This document shows, piece by piece, positions 21,255 to 33,840 of a DNA stretch of 64,000 bases; the first letter of the stretch is position 1; every line of letters begins with the position of its first letter. The notes under the pieces were generated by a model. The model saw only the letters and a list, made by a program, of their open reading frames with translations. It was not told the DNA's origin and ran no database searches. Source of the stretch: Bipolaris cookei (lineage: Eukaryota; Ascomycota; Dothideomycetes; Pleosporales; Pleosporaceae). The position numbers were made by a program, and so were the translations under genes. The stretch is from the NCBI GenBank assembly GCA_002286855.1, contig NRSV01000038.1, positions 1 to 64,000 on the forward strand. Direction: 5' to 3'.

Positions 21255-22425
21255 TCACCCCGGAAGGTGACCACTTCTCTGCACCGAAATTGACAGCTCA
21301 GAAGAGCAGCTGATATCCTTTTCTGCCTCGGTGGATGCTCTATCGGTGAGCCAATTGATGATGACGTAGCCCCAGAATACTGTGTAGCTATTAGATATTG
21401 CTTTGAAGGGGGATAGTAGCTGTCTTACCATCTACAAGGCAGATGCTACTACAAATCAAGGCGACGCCCTTCCCTTCCACAAAGAAGTATTGTATGATGA
21501 AAAGTACCAGGGTGACAAGCGTAATGGCAAAGGCTCCTATGATGCTTTTCTGCAGCAATGATCGAATGCTCCTTTGCACCGCCGTATCTCTGCCACCATC
21601 TTGCGTAGCCATTCCTCCCCGCACTTTCTTGTTGCCAAAAATATTCGAAATGCTCCAGTTCCCGTTCTGCTTGAGGACTGGCTGGAGAAGATAGAAGAAA
21701 ACCGCAGTGAGGGCCACGTCCATGACGATGTCGATGATTAGGAAAGGCACCGTAACCTTCCTTTGGATTCCCGTGTGGCATCGCCCCGACTTGGGATCCA
21801 TGGCGGTGTAGGGATGAAGCCAGGCGTTGATGACGATACCGCCGGAGGCGACCATCATGAATAGCATGCTCCCAATGTATACCCAATCACGACTGCGAGA
21901 AACATATGGTGCGCGAACGACATGAATGCGCTCGACAAGAAATATATAGCTGGTAACATTTTTAGTAACTGTTCCCTTCGACGTTGGCGGTATGAAGCTG
22001 ACATTACGCTTTTTGTCAACGCGTAGAGAACGAGACAAACCCAGGTAGTTGCAAGGCAAAGGTTGTACGTATACAACCCTTGGCCGCTGTGCAATACTAA
22101 TAAGGTGGTGATGAACATCATGAGCAATACATACAAGAGGAGCACGAGCGTGAAAGTCATGTTTCGTCTCATGATGGCATTGCGTCTTAACTGATTGAAG
22201 CGCGAGCCTGCAAGTGCATTAGTAGAGTAGCTACGATGACGAATCCCAATACCAACCAAGTAGAAGCGAAGACATCGCCACGATAGCTAGGGATAGTAGG
22301 ATAAAGAGCGTACGATCCACTGGTCTCTCCCCTGCAAATATCTGAGGCCCTTCACCCTCTCTAGCCCTCGGTTCCTTGGCCGCATTGAACATTCGGGTCC
22401 CGATGAGCGAAACGGCGACTCTCAT
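21255..22425 (-). pseudogene. Fungal multi-pass membrane protein, family unnamed, with a one-base frame mismatch
   Basis: Best model: exons 22425-22257, 22207-22008, 21949-21429 and 21379-21255, introns 49, 58 and 49 bp. The middle intron has a good branch site (TACTAA) and a family-like junction: LYALTK before it, YIFLVERIHVVR after it. Six to seven hydrophobic segments are seen, with CHTGIQRKVTVPFLIIDIVMD and a last helix FWGYVIINWLTD. The family is common in ascomycetes with unknown function; receptor-like roles are speculation. Total exon length leaves one surplus base, explained if the A5 run just before the 22007 donor has an extra A. This is either a decayed gene or a homopolymer error. 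Confidence 0.6.
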
Positions 22426-23201
22426 GTTGAAGATTAGCAGCGCATTTGAGAGTGAAGGTGTCCAAAAGGTCTAAATGGAATTGCCATAGAAAGTTCGCCC
22501 AGCCACCATGGAAGAATGAAAGCCCTAGCTGCAATTTGCAGGAGATAGCATAGCGGATATGCATTGGCAAATAACACGCAAAGTTTGAGGCTGCACCATG
22601 GTAATTTAGAAATGGCAAACTGTGTAAGAGGAAATAGGTCACATCGGATCGCCTCCCTGTTTGCAGATCACCCCTTTTGAGTGGCAATTTCTTAGCCTAT
22701 AATTGGTAGCCCGTCTCCTTTCCGATCACTCATAATTAGTGCATTGAGGGATCTTCCAAAAATGCAGATGCCAACGGAAGTGTCCAGATCCAGTAACATG
22801 ACGGGGAGCATGTGGAGAAAGTGGCGGTGGCGTGCGGCAGGCTCTAGTGGATCCTCGAGGGGCATCAGAACGGACTTGATCGGAGGCATGCTCGAAGGGG
22901 GAAAGTAAGGTGAGTGTGGCTTGGACATGACATTGAAGTTTGGAGAATGCAGGTCAGATGTAAGTAAGTAACATATGGAGTGGTATGCGTGCATTGATCT
23001 GCTTGCCTGCCTTGTCAAAGTATAACGTGTTCCACTTGCAGCCACGTACCCACCCAACCAGAATTAACGCTACGGACGCACCTCCGCGAAAGCCATTGTC
23101 TAGTGCGTGTCGCGCACTCAACTAGCAAGTATATGCTGGAGAGAGGTGATGTTTCTTAAATACTTCTTGGTTTTTCTCTTCTTACTCTTGTTGATTCAAC
23201 A
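22426..23201. other. Gene-free interval
   Basis: No supported ORF. It separates the membrane protein from the family E transposon and should include the former's promoter. Confidence 0.5.
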
Positions 23202-25004
23202 ATGTAGTGGACAAGCGAGTAACGCAGACAAGCGACTGACGCACCCCACCAAACCTGCGCACCTCTCTCCTACTACACAATGGCTCCACAACACGTTACT
23301 CAATTACAGTCAAATGAAGCAGATGTTCAGCTTGCTATCTCATCTATTCGTACTAGCCAAATTCAAAGCAATCGCTCTGCTGCTAAAGTCTACAACGTAG
23401 CCGAAGCGACACTCTGGTATGCCTGCCCGACGCGACTGCCAGCCCAACTAAAAAAAGCTCACTTAGTTAGAGGAGCAGACAATAGTTAATCATGTCCTTG
23501 ATCTAGATCAGCGCGGATTTATGCCTACCTACGCTGTTGTGCGCGATATGGTCGATAAGCTGTTAGCTGCGTGCAGCGCTGGGTAGGTTGGGCAGAAATG
23601 GCCAGCTAACTTCGTTAAGCGTACAGGCTCTCCCACTACTCGTTTTAATCGCGCGTATGATAGGCAGAGAGCTCTATGCGAAGATTCAGTCCTAATTAAG
23701 AGCTGGTTTGAGCTTATTTAGCAGACAAAGGCCAAGTACGGTATCTGTGACGAGGACGTCTACAATTTCAACGAAGCTGGCTTTATGATGGGCAAGATCA
23801 CGACTCAGCTAGTCGTGACAGCGTCAGAGAGAAGGGGCCGACCAAAGGCAGTTGAGCCAGGTAATCGTGAGTGGGTGACGCTGATTGCTGTAATCAACGC
23901 AGCTGGCTGGTCAGTTCCACCATTCCTCATCTTCGCTGGCCAGTATCATCTATCCGTCTGGTACGAGGAGGCAGAGATCCCGCGCGACTGGGCGATCGCA
24001 GTCAGCGACAATGGCTGGACGAACGAGTTAGGCGTTACATGGATAAGGCACTTCGACGCTCACATGAAGACTCGCGTTATTGGTACACGTCGTCTACTTA
24101 TCCTTGACGGCCATGAGAGCCACTAGTCTCTTGAGTTCCAAGAGTTCTGTAAGGAGAACAATATCTACACTCTCTGTACGCCGCCTCACTCGTCTCACCT
24201 ACTCCAGCCTCTTGATGTTGGCTGCTTCTCGCCGCTAAAGCGTGCGTACAGCCGCGAGGTGGAGAGCCTAATCCGCCATCATATCAATCATATCACCAAG
24301 CTTGAGTTTCTGCCAGCGTTCAATCGATCCTTCACGCCAGCCAGTATCTTCTCAGCCTTCCGAGGCGCAGGCCTTGTTCCTCTCCAGCCAGACGCTGTTC
24401 TCTCAAAGCTTGACATACAGCTGCGTACGCCTACTCCTCCAACTGCTCTCGCAGAAGCTCTCTGGCAGGCCTGTACGCCGAGCAACGTACGCGAGCTTGA
24501 GGCTCAATCGACGTTAATACGTAATCGCGTTCCAAGGCATAAGAGCTCATCGCCAGCTTCGGTTATTGCGGCGATTGACCAGCTCAAGAAGGGGGCAGAG
24601 GTAGTGATGCTCTCAGCTGAGCTAATGCGCGATCGGATTATCAGCCTTAAGAAGGCTAATGAGGCAGCAACAAAGCGTAGGCAGCGTAAGAAGAAGTGGA
24701 TACAGAAGCAAGGAGTGCTAACAAAGGGAGCTGGAGAGGATCTACTCGCTCAGCGCGAAGCTGATCAGCAGATTGCTCATGAAGAGCGTCAAGGAGAGCG
24801 ATCAAGTGTTAGCCGCCAGGCTCTAGCGCGCTGTAGTAGGTGCAGAGAGACTGGCCATAATGCGCGTACATGTAAGAAAGATACTCTAAATACTGCTTAA
24901 TCTACCATATTAATAGTCAGTAAAATAATCGTATTATGGTGGAGCTACACGCTTACAGAGGTGCGTAGGTTTGATAGGGTGCGTCACTCGCTTATCCACT
25001 ACGT
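23202..25004 (+). mobile_element. Pogo-like element family E (1.80 kb)
   Basis: The right flank is TA (25005-25006). The left flank reads CA instead of TA, perhaps a later mutation. The left terminus has two 17-bp units, GACAAGCGAGTAACGCA (23210-23226) and GACAAGCGACTGACGCA (23227-23243). The right terminus has one (24980-24996). The outermost bases ATGTAGTGG / ACGTAGTGG match between ends. The unit resembles the single ACAAGCGAGT motif at the ends of family B. Confidence 0.87.
23280..24900 (+). pseudogene. Pogo-like transposase (family E), decayed
   Basis: ATG 23280 (MAPQHVTQLQSNEADVQLAI). One frameshift lies near codon 45. Stops include TAG in the CENP-B region, TAG in WFELI*QTK and TAG at 24127 after LLILDGHESH. 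DDE-domain motifs remain: NFNEAGFMMG (first catalytic Asp replaced by Asn), ILDGHESH and HSSHLLQPLDVGCFSPLKRAY. The C-terminal 213 residues are open and include a coiled coil and the knuckle CSRCRETGHNARTC. Confidence 0.88.
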
Positions 25005-25044
25005 TAATCGTAAGAAAAATGCCTCCAAACTTAGGGTTCTTGTA

Positions 25045-26712
25045 CTATGTTTCAAAATCCACATGCTCTACTGCTAATAATCTCCCTGCGAGCTCAAGCC
25101 TTAGTTCCGCCTCACGCGTTTGTAGATATTCGGCTTTTCCGGTAACGAGCCAAAAGACCACTGCTATGACGAGCATCACACCAAAAACTGCAATAGCCCA
25201 GTTCATGTCGGGTATAGTAGGGTCAGGGCTCCCTGGAAAAAAGAAGAATACTGTAGTCACGATACAGTAGATCACGCTGATCCAGTTAAGGAGCGACCCA
25301 AGTCTACTAAGGTTGAATGTTCCTCCGATAGGAAGCTTGTCCCGCCCAACAGCCAAGAGACAGGCGATTGGTATGCCGTAAGATATGGTTAATGCAATCG
25401 TGCTTACACTTAAAATTGCCTGTAGAACTGTTGAGGCAAAGAAGTAAAGTACGCCAACAAGGCCAATGATAACGCCCTGCAGCCATTGCGCTCGTACAGG
25501 ACCCATCCAGGTTGAGTCGATCTGTGAAAAGTAGCTGCTGAATGGAAGCCCGCCGTCCCGAGCGAACCCCCAGGTCAAGCGACCGCCAGTAGTTGCGAGG
25601 CTTACACCTTGACCTAGTCCGTTGATTGTAAACAATACCATTAGAGTGAATCCGCCCTTTAGTCCGACCGTCTGATGGACAAGTTCGATGAACGGCAGCC
25701 CAGTTGGCCCATCGATAACAAAATCTAGATCCTGGACACAAAACAGACAAACCACCATAAAGATGAACCCGCTAATTGCGCCGCATACGATGGCTAGCCA
25801 GATGACCTTCGGTCCATTTGTTCTCGGAGCTGGGATCTCTTCGATCACTGGAAATGTAGGTTAGCCCGCCATATTAACCTGACAGCGGCTGGAATCCTTA
25901 CTGTGAATTGTCGAATCGAAGGCTGTCAATCCATAAGCCGCCTGCAATAGCCCCAGAAACCATACAACCCCATCCCCCCATCCCGTCTGGTTCTCCCAAT
26001 CTCCGAACACAAACTTTGGGGATTGATACTGCATCCCGTCTTTTACACCCACCGAAATCAAAAGCGCTAGCATAATCGCGAAGAAAAGTCCTACAAACCA
26101 GATGCCAACACCGTCATTGAAAATCGCCAAGAACCTATTACTCCGGCATGCTGCAACATTTACCACAGTGAAAATGAACGTGACACCTAGGTAAACTATG
26201 AAATTTACCCACGCTTTCCCCGCCCCATCCCATTCTGGATCAAACATGACTTTCATTCCCAACAAAAATTCAGTCATGAATGCCACTTGACTCGCAGTCA
26301 ATGTCCACCATCCAAATGTATTTATCCACGCCGTCATGTATGACAAAAACCTTCCAGCTTCATGGTTCTCGAGTAACCGATGGACCCAGTACGCTTGTCC
26401 CAGAGCCGTGGGCATGGAAGAGCACAGTTCTCCGAGAGAGAGGCCTACGCAGATGTTGCAGGCGAAAACTAGGACCAGACCCCAGAGAATTGCCACGGGA
26501 CCGCCGTTGGTCAAGCCTGAGCTGAGGCCTTGTGCAAAGGTTGCGTAGGTTCCGAGGATACAGAAGGACATGGCGAGCATAGAGATGAAGTCGAACTTGA
26601 GTGTCAGGGATGTTTGGTGGTAGGGTGCCGAGGTGCCAATCTCGATAGCATTGTTGGTGGAGGTTGTGGAAGCCCGGCGGGCAGGCCCTTTGGTGGGTTT
26701 TGTGGAATCCAT
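25045..26712 (-). CDS. Amino acid/GABA/choline-type permease (APC superfamily)
   Basis: Two exons, 26712-25902 and 25847-25045, with a 54-bp GT-AG intron (TIH|MIEEIPAP), give 537 residues. It is a plasma-membrane or vacuolar symporter of the fungal ACT group (UGA4/HNM1 relatives). Marks: SLTLKFDFISMLAMSFCILGTYATFAQGLSSGLTNGGPVAI at the first segments (cited in part), GELCSSMPTALGQAYWVHRL, AFDSTIHMIEEIPAP and TTGGRLTWGFARDGGLPFS. About twelve membrane segments. Substrate uncertain: amino acid, GABA or choline. Its stop lies only 39 bp from the family E transposon. Confidence 0.9.
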
Positions 26713-28072
26713 AGCTGTTGTACTCTTCTGTTTATGGCTCCGATATTTATAACTTCATAGGGGCCAAGTATTTCTACACAAGGCTTCTCTTGACGAGATG
26801 TGAGGCCTTTCGTGCGGAGAAAAAGTAAATCTAGTCCGCTAAGAGCTTTGATTTAGCAGGAAGATCGTGCTATCAGGGATGCTGCCGAATCAAAAACATA
26901 AATTGAAGTTCAGGTTGAAGAAAAGAAAGCCAACTTTCTATCAGGCAGCTCTTCTGTGAACCAAACGGGGCCTTGCTAGCAAATAACGAAGATAGAAATA
27001 CACACTAGCTCTCTACCCTGTCATTAACCCTGATCGGAACTTATCTCTGCGGAGAAGGCAGGACTAGCGCTATCAGCACAGGATGAGATATCATGGGACT
27101 AGGATAAAAATCTGCGGCATGTACCCCAGTTCTTAGGGGACTGGGATAGCCGAATTAGAATCAAAACTGCCCCTCCCACAACAATGCAACTACGCAATGA
27201 AGCTAATATCACTTACTTTCTGTATATTTAAGACACATAGATAAATATTACTATACTTTGTAAGAATTCTAAGTGTTCTACAGAGTTTGTAAAATCCTAT
27301 ATAGTGATCAAGGCTGTGATTCGGGTTGTTGGGCGTAATTGTTATCCGGCTATTTCGGTCCAGGTGGTCGACTGGATCCGGCACTAAGTTAAGAAAGGAA
27401 AGTCCATGCGCAATCAGCTCCAGCTTGCTCTCCGATCTAGATAGAGACGGCACAGCCCAGAATGAGTACAAGGGCAAATTGCACATTTTGTTGCCAAATA
27501 TAGGTACACTTCATCTTCACCTGAGCCATGCGTGATTGGCTTAATTTGTTCCGAAGGTCCACTGGTTCAAACTCATATCTCCCAGGATTACAGGTCCCAA
27601 TGAACTTCGCTACCTCAAAGAGACTTCCCCGCCTCCTTAGCTACGACTCTTCGCATCTGATTGTGTCCAGATTATGGTTTTGAAGAAACGTAGTGCAGGC
27701 ATCATGCTACGCGAGCTCTGTATGATGCCCTGCTGTAAAGGTACGCTTCAGCCAATAACAAGGGACCTAAGCGGGGGCAAACATCACTATCATATAGGCC
27801 TCGTTTTCGTGTTTGTGCCGTCTCATCAGCGTAACGCGGCTGACGCTATACTTTTTAGCAATTTTTTGTACGAGAATTCATCTCCTGAATTACGCGATTC
27901 GATTTCTGCAATCGCTTCTTGAATTGGGTCCATATTGGTTGAGTTATAACGCGTTGAAGTTGGGTTGTTGTTGTTGTTGGGGTGTTCAACTGGTGACCAT
28001 ATTCATCTGGCGCACGGATACTGTAAGTGCAGACTTGAAAAGCCAGGCTGTTACTAGTTATATTTATACGTT
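26713..28072. other. Gene-free interval between permease and hAT remnant
   Basis: About 1.36 kb without a supported gene. It should contain the permease promoter and possibly the unrecognised 5' end of the hAT element. A GGTTCAAACTC near 27566 resembles a pol III B box but has no tRNA-like context. Confidence 0.5.
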
Positions 28073-30569
28073 ATGCCACTTCGTGCTGAGCCCTCATCTT
28101 CATCCTTGCCTGTGAACTTCTTTTCTTTTATTGAGGTCTCTAAGGAGCCTCAATCTACAAAGAAAGGTAGCAAGGGCTTTGCTACCTACACATGCAAAGT
28201 CTGCGTTATTCGGCCATTCTCTGGAAATCATCGAATTAATGCGGTTCGGCAAGTTCAGAACGATCACCCATTACCTGCACCTACTCCTGCTGTCACATCA
28301 TCAAGCCCAGCTCCAGAGTCTTTGACTGAATATTCCCTTACACATGATCCCCGAAAGATGACCTCCTTTTTCTCGACTTTTCCGTCGCCCGATACTATCA
28401 GGGATGTCTTCAGTCTCCTACGGTATCATGATACTATTGTAGCCCTCTTCACGCAGCGTCGGCTTCCATTTTCCGCCATTGAGTGGAAAGAGTTTCAGGA
28501 GCTGTCTCTTGCTGCCAATCCATATATTGAGGATCAAATTATTAAAACTCGACGTTCGCTCCTCCATATGATCATTACAAACAAAGCTTACTATTGAGAA
28601 CAGGTCCAAGAGAGCCTGCAAACTGCAATAAGCTTTATTCACATCTCGTCTGATCTCTGGTCTTCACTCTACCGCCATTCCCTTCTTGGCGTCACTGCAT
28701 AGTGGGTTGATGCAAAAGGTGTGCTTCAAAATAGATCACTGGCTTTTCTAATATGTCACTATATTCATGGCGGGGAACGCCAAGCTAAGTTGCTTCTGCA
28801 GGTCCAAGAGACCTATAGCGTTGCGTCAAAGATTGGCTGGCATACTGGAGATAACGCTATCTCAAATGATACCACCTGCAACATCTTGAAAAGCTGCTCC
28901 TATTTAAGGGTATTCTTTTCAATATAAGGCAACGGCGTGTTCGCTACATTGCCCACATTACCAACCTAAGACTTCAAACATTTCTATTCGTATCATCAGA
29001 AGATGCACTTGAGGCCGCATTTGCTGAGGCTGCTGAAGTGGAGGGTGAAGAGCTTATCAATACATTCTCAGATGTCTTAGCTTCAAGGCAAAAAAGTAAG
29101 GTTGAGAAATGTTCTACGGAAAAGTCTCAGGCGGCACATCAAACGAGAAAGAGGCGACGCGCGAATACAGTTAAGAGTGTGGCAATCCAGGAGTCCATTG
29201 ATGATCAATTTTTGAGCATTGAGAACATTCCGGCGTTATGCAAGCTCCACGGTCTTGCTACATTTCTTCGCGGTTCAACTATTTACATGGAAATATGGCG
29301 AGATACCGTAGGACTGCAGCTAGGGATTGACAATCGCACCCGCTGGAATTCATTGTACTATTTCATCAGACGAGCGAAAAGGATGAAACCCCAGATCATC
29401 GAGTTCATGCTTCAGCATGAAGCAACCCTTGGAGTTGACCGGCTTACTGGAGAAGACTGGCAAATTCTTGACAGGGCACATGAGTTCCTAGAGACATTTG
29501 CTGAGGCTACTTTGTACGCAGAAGGGAAGACCTTAACTGCTCAATCGGTACTTATTATCGAGATACTTCTAAAGAAGTTCGAAGATGAGAAGGTTTGTTT
29601 AGGAATCTGGGATCCTACGACTCGTTTACTAATGCATTCTGCAGAAGAGATACTCATCCGGACCTGAGAGGGATACTCGCATGATCAGAGCTATTGATAT
29701 GGGTTGATTTGTCCTCAACAAGTACTATGGCCGCGCGGATGTAACGGGTCGGATCCTATCGGATCGCCCACGCAACTACAACGTGCTCACCGCGCCAAAA
29801 AAGCTGGCACAAGATATCAGAGCTGCTGATATTGTTGCGTAGTTGGTACATAAGATGGCCGCCGCTATCTGTACTGTGATGGGCTACCCAGCCCGTCACA
29901 GCGGACGAGGTTCCTGCCTACGGAGCTGCTTTTCTTCTTAATCCATCATCTCGCCGCGCATATCTAGACAGATTCTGGAAGAAAGACTGGGTTGATCCCG
30001 CAATCAAGTCAGCTGCCATGATTTTGGAAGACGAGTTAAATACTCAACCTAATGAGGACACTGATATAATTGGAGATGCTGCTGTCGTGGTAGAGATTGA
30101 ATCAGTAAAGCTAAATAGCTTTGTGAAGTATAGGCATAGCAGAAACTTGACTACGCTTTACCTAGGGCTGTAGATGATTTCTGTTGTTTCATTGACATGG
30201 CACCTATTGGTCTTCACAGTATGAAGCTTACTCCGTTAGAATGGTAGTGTTAATCTGTGTAAAGGTAGTCCTACCTTCGTCTTTCTCGAATGGCTGTTAC
30301 TATCCTCTCAATTTCTGCAGAGTCTTCTGAACGTGAAAGAGTCTTTTCAGGAGCTCGGAGAACATGTTCATGGAGTCGACTCTGGCTGACACCTCGGAAT
30401 ATTGAGTTTGTTGAGTGTATAAGCCATTAGTTGAAAGAGGATCATATTTGCCCTGTTAGGGCGAGTGGATTAGGTTTTCCTATTACTCCGGATCCTTATC
30501 TTGATCAAGATGTTGCGAATAAACGAGGTGAACAGCTAGTTGAGCATGTTGAGGCTGATTTGGGTTGGT
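28073..30569 (+). pseudogene. hAT-family transposase remnant
   Basis: Scattered frames follow the hAT order. An N-terminal zinc-binding-like region (GFATYTCKVC...NHRINAV) is followed by LPFSAIEWKEFQELSLAANPYIEDQ, then SDLWSSLYRHSLLGVTA, then a long open part 29038-29667 (IDNRTRWNSLYYFIRRA, LETFAEATLYAEGKTLTAQSVL). LLNPSSRRAYLDRFWKKDWVDPAIKSA comes next (near 29930-30015), and finally the dimerisation region LSISAESSERERVFSGARR (near 30306-30362). Stops at 28595 and 28699 and several frameshifts kill it. Element ends were not identified. Confidence 0.82.
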
Positions 30570-30587
30570 AGATAAGTATGCTATAGA

Positions 30588-30650
30588 TTTAACCGGTCAG
30601 ACCGGTCGGTCGTTTCGGTCACAGAATTAGACTGGTCAACCAGTCTGCCC
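30588..30650 (+). repeat. GGTC/GACC-rich palindromic cluster at the hAT 3' side
   Basis: AACCGGTCAGACCGGTCGGT is followed by AGACTGGTCAACCAGTCT, an almost perfect dyad with 8-base arms. It could be a subterminal binding region of the hAT element; no matching 5' partner was found. Confidence 0.4.
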
Positions 30651-30925
30651 ATGTATGGCTGGCTTGATAATGCCCGCCTCAAACGTTATCTGGTGTCGTT
30701 TCGAAATGGTGGAAGAGCGTGTCTGGTCATCAATCTTGCTTATGCAGAGCTCTGTCTCACATTGCAGTTGTTTGAGACGAGCACCGCTGACTTTGTGATT
30801 ACAAGTAATACTGCCGTCCCTGTCATGCCCGAGGACTTCAATGGATTAAAAGGAAAAGTCCATCAGACTGTTCATTGATACTAAAATAGCTTTTGTTTAA
30901 AACACAGGGTGGCAATCTTGACAAT

Positions 30926-32930
30926 TTAAACACCAGAATCGTCTTGAGTAATCCTTGCGCTTGTTTGGAAGCTCTCCCAATCACTGCAACCTTGCCTCAC
31001 TTGATCTGTGTGAGTTATGTTCCCAATTTTGTTATATTGTTCCACAAACTGCAAAGCAAATCCCTCTGAGGTGTGCCAACCTATGTGGCAATGCATCAGC
31101 CAGGCCCCAGGATTATCGATCTCGAACGCCAGCACAAGGTACCCAGACGCAGGGAGCATTGCTGTATCTCTCCTTGGAGGATTATCAAGCTGCAGAGTTA
31201 TGTCGGACGAATAAGCACCGGATCCTTGTGCTAAGACAAAGAAATCGTGTCCATGAAGATGTATAGGATGCGGAACAGCTAAGGCAGTCTCAATTATGAC
31301 ATACACCCATTCCCCAGCGTTGGGTAGCTCAATCACAGCATTTGACTCTGTAAAAGAAGTCTCTCCGTCGAGTATCTGCAGTAACGTCGGGTCTGTCCAA
31401 TTCACCACCATGGATGTAGAGTTTAGGTACCAGCGGAAGAGACCTTCAGTGTTAAATCCAACAGTTGCAGTCTCAGCTTTTGTACTGTTTGGTTCTGAAA
31501 CTATTTTCGTAACGTAAGGAACAAGGTTGTCTGTTTCATCGCCACAACTGTCGGTGTAGTTGTAGGCTGATGAAGAGGGTGTAGAGGGCGAAGAACCATA
31601 ATAAACAATACCGCGGATGTCGTTCGCATTTTCGACGTCTAAAGCCGTTTAGCGGGTCACTAGAACAGTTGGTTTCCGAAAATACTCACCAGAGCAGGCG
31701 GACTGAGGAATGGCACGCATCCAAAAGTTTTCAGCAGTAAGTGCTTGGTCGGCTGTAACAACAATCTGTAGACACTCAGTTTCTTACTGCACACCTTGAT
31801 AGATAGAGTTATGACTCACATCATAACGTTGGCCCATGCCAATATCCAAGACTGTTGTGTTGTATGGCTGGATAGGTACCAAGTCAGATGCAATCACAGT
31901 CATTGTGTGATTATCTATCATGAACTTGAAATGGGTATCAACAGCACCGTTCACTAGACGCATCCTATACGATGAACCTGCAGTGAAAGATACGTTGTAA
32001 CGATAACCGCTATCTTCGTAGGTATTTGTGCCGTTGATTAGAGCATTGTCGAGAGTCGGCGGCCCATTGCTTTGAGCAGACAGGTAAAGCTCATCTACTG
32101 TCTACATGATCGTCAGTTTATACCCTAGTGGCTCAAGTAATCACAGTCTGCGACAAGCAAGCGATAGACAGATTGATTACTTGTTGCAGGTTGTGCAAGT
32201 AATGCTGAGAAGCTGAACATGCTCACATGATGATCCCAGTCGTTAAGAAATAACATCCCCAAATCTTCGTCATAATCTGCCGTCGCTGGCCCGTTGATAA
32301 TGAGCCCACCAAAAATACCTTGCCAAGCTTGAAGTGCAAAATGCGAATGATACCAAGTGGTCCCGTACTACGCCGCTCGCCATGTGTAAGTCACCGAGCT
32401 TTCTGGAGCAGTGGGGCATTGTGTTATAGATGAGACTCCATCCTGATCATTTGTACCGTTTTGCCGAATGCCGTGCCAATGGATACTAGTTCCATTCTGG
32501 GAGGTTTCGAGTCTGTTGTTGACGTGTACAACTACTGTATCGCCCCAGTCGGCAAATAATGTTGGCCCAGGAATGGTTCCGTTCACAGCCATTGCTGTCC
32601 GAGAAACTCCATCGGGTGCAACGGTTACGTCTGTCAACTCGAGCCAGTATTCACGGGTTACTCCCGTATCAGGGACAACTAGATAGCGTCGCAATTAGAG
32701 TTATGTCATTCCTTGCTGTCCATGGGAGGCCTACTTGATGTATAGTCCGTATCTATCGAATAGTCGCACCATGATGAACGAGACGTAGCAGAATTACCAG
32801 AGCAAGCTGCTCGTTGGGCTAAGGAGTGGCTATGCGAACGGTGGTGATACACTTGTAGGTCATTACGGAAATTGATGGCTGAGACATGGACGATTAGCCA
32901 CCCAGCACTGAAGGCACTTAGGAAGCGCAT
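30926..32930 (-). pseudogene. Laccase (multicopper oxidase) with one in-frame TAG
   Basis: Exons 32930-32735, 32678-32227, 32101-31820, 31765-31690 and 31638-30926 (introns 56, 125, 54, 51 bp, all GT-AG) total 573 codons. It has a signal peptide (MRFLSAFSAGWLIVHVSA) and the four copper motifs: HWHGIRQ, YHSH, HPIHLHGHDF and HCHIGWHTSEGF. Phe at the axial T1 position suggests a higher-potential ascomycete type. The C-terminal DSGV plug is typical of ascomycete laccases. It would be secreted and oxidise phenols. A TAG at 32368-32370 replaces the Gln expected before YGTTWYHSH, a C-to-T change in CpA context. All else is intact. Confidence 0.88.
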
Positions 32931-33682
32931 TTCTCAGATGGATACGACAAGGAACTCAAGTAAAAATCTGTACAATTTGAGGATTTGATAGACTCATGAA
33001 AAAAATATGGACTCGAGAAGTGGTAATGGAGATGGTCTTTAAGCTTGATGTCCAAGCTATGACCAAAACAAACTCAGCATCTAGTTCGGATTGCGTATTG
33101 AACTTCGTTGATTTAATCCGATACTATTGCCAGGTAGAAGATAAGATTCGTCATCACTAAATCCACTACACCTGCTTGAGTCTTTGTCAGCAACGCGACG
33201 CATAGACAAACGCTGCGATGTCGAGTCAGAGGGAGATACCCGTGCCAAGCACTTGTCGAAGCTTTCGATAGCTTCAGTCTTTACCCCTGATAATTTTACT
33301 TGTATTGTCTATTTCTGTTTCACGTCTAGTGCATCAGAAAACTTTTTCAGAAAACAATGGCGAGCCACGCCCTAACCTGCCTGAATCAGGCATCGATATT
33401 GGTCCCTAGTATACCACGAAGATCTATGCAACTGTAGCGGGGGCAATCGGTATTTTTCCACTATAGGTTTAGACCTGATCATGCACGTGGGCCACTAGTC
33501 TGGTTTCGTTCCAGCTAGCAAGATTCAGGTTAGTAGGTCTACTAATCGAGGGGAAACTACAGGGTAGTTCCAGGCTCTTAGAGCTTAGTGTCTCCACGTA
33601 TTGAACTTTCCCCTTGCACGATAATCGATCTCAACTCTGTACGATCTCCCTGACTTGGTGTACCCGCCGTCCATACATAAGC
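32931..33682. other. Gene-free interval upstream of the laccase
   Basis: No ORF of merit; presumed laccase promoter on its left part. Confidence 0.45.
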
Positions 33683-33840
33683 AAATCGTTTTTTGGAAAA
33701 CAGGTTAAGCAGAAATTAGCGTACCAAACTTTGGTTCTACCAATCAGAGAAAATCTTGCTGTTGACAACCTCTGTTTGATTGGCTGAAATTGACTTTGGT
33801 ACGCTAACTTCTGCTTAACCTGTTTTCCAAAAAACGATTT
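33683..33840. mobile_element. 158-bp MITE with long terminal inverted repeats
   Basis: Left arm AAATCGTTTTTTGGAAAACA... (33683 to about 33728) and right arm ...TGTTTTCCAAAAAACGATTT (to 33840) are inverted copies over about 46 bases with a single mismatch (A/G near AGAAnTTAGCG). The core of about 65 bases is also partly palindromic around CCAATCAGA/TTTGATTGG. No clear target duplication was found. It would fold into one long hairpin. Confidence 0.8.

Noticed and set aside
27540..27620. Possible tRNA or SINE from GGTTCAAACTC near 27566
   Set aside because: No acceptor stem, anticodon arm or A box at the right distance could be formed.
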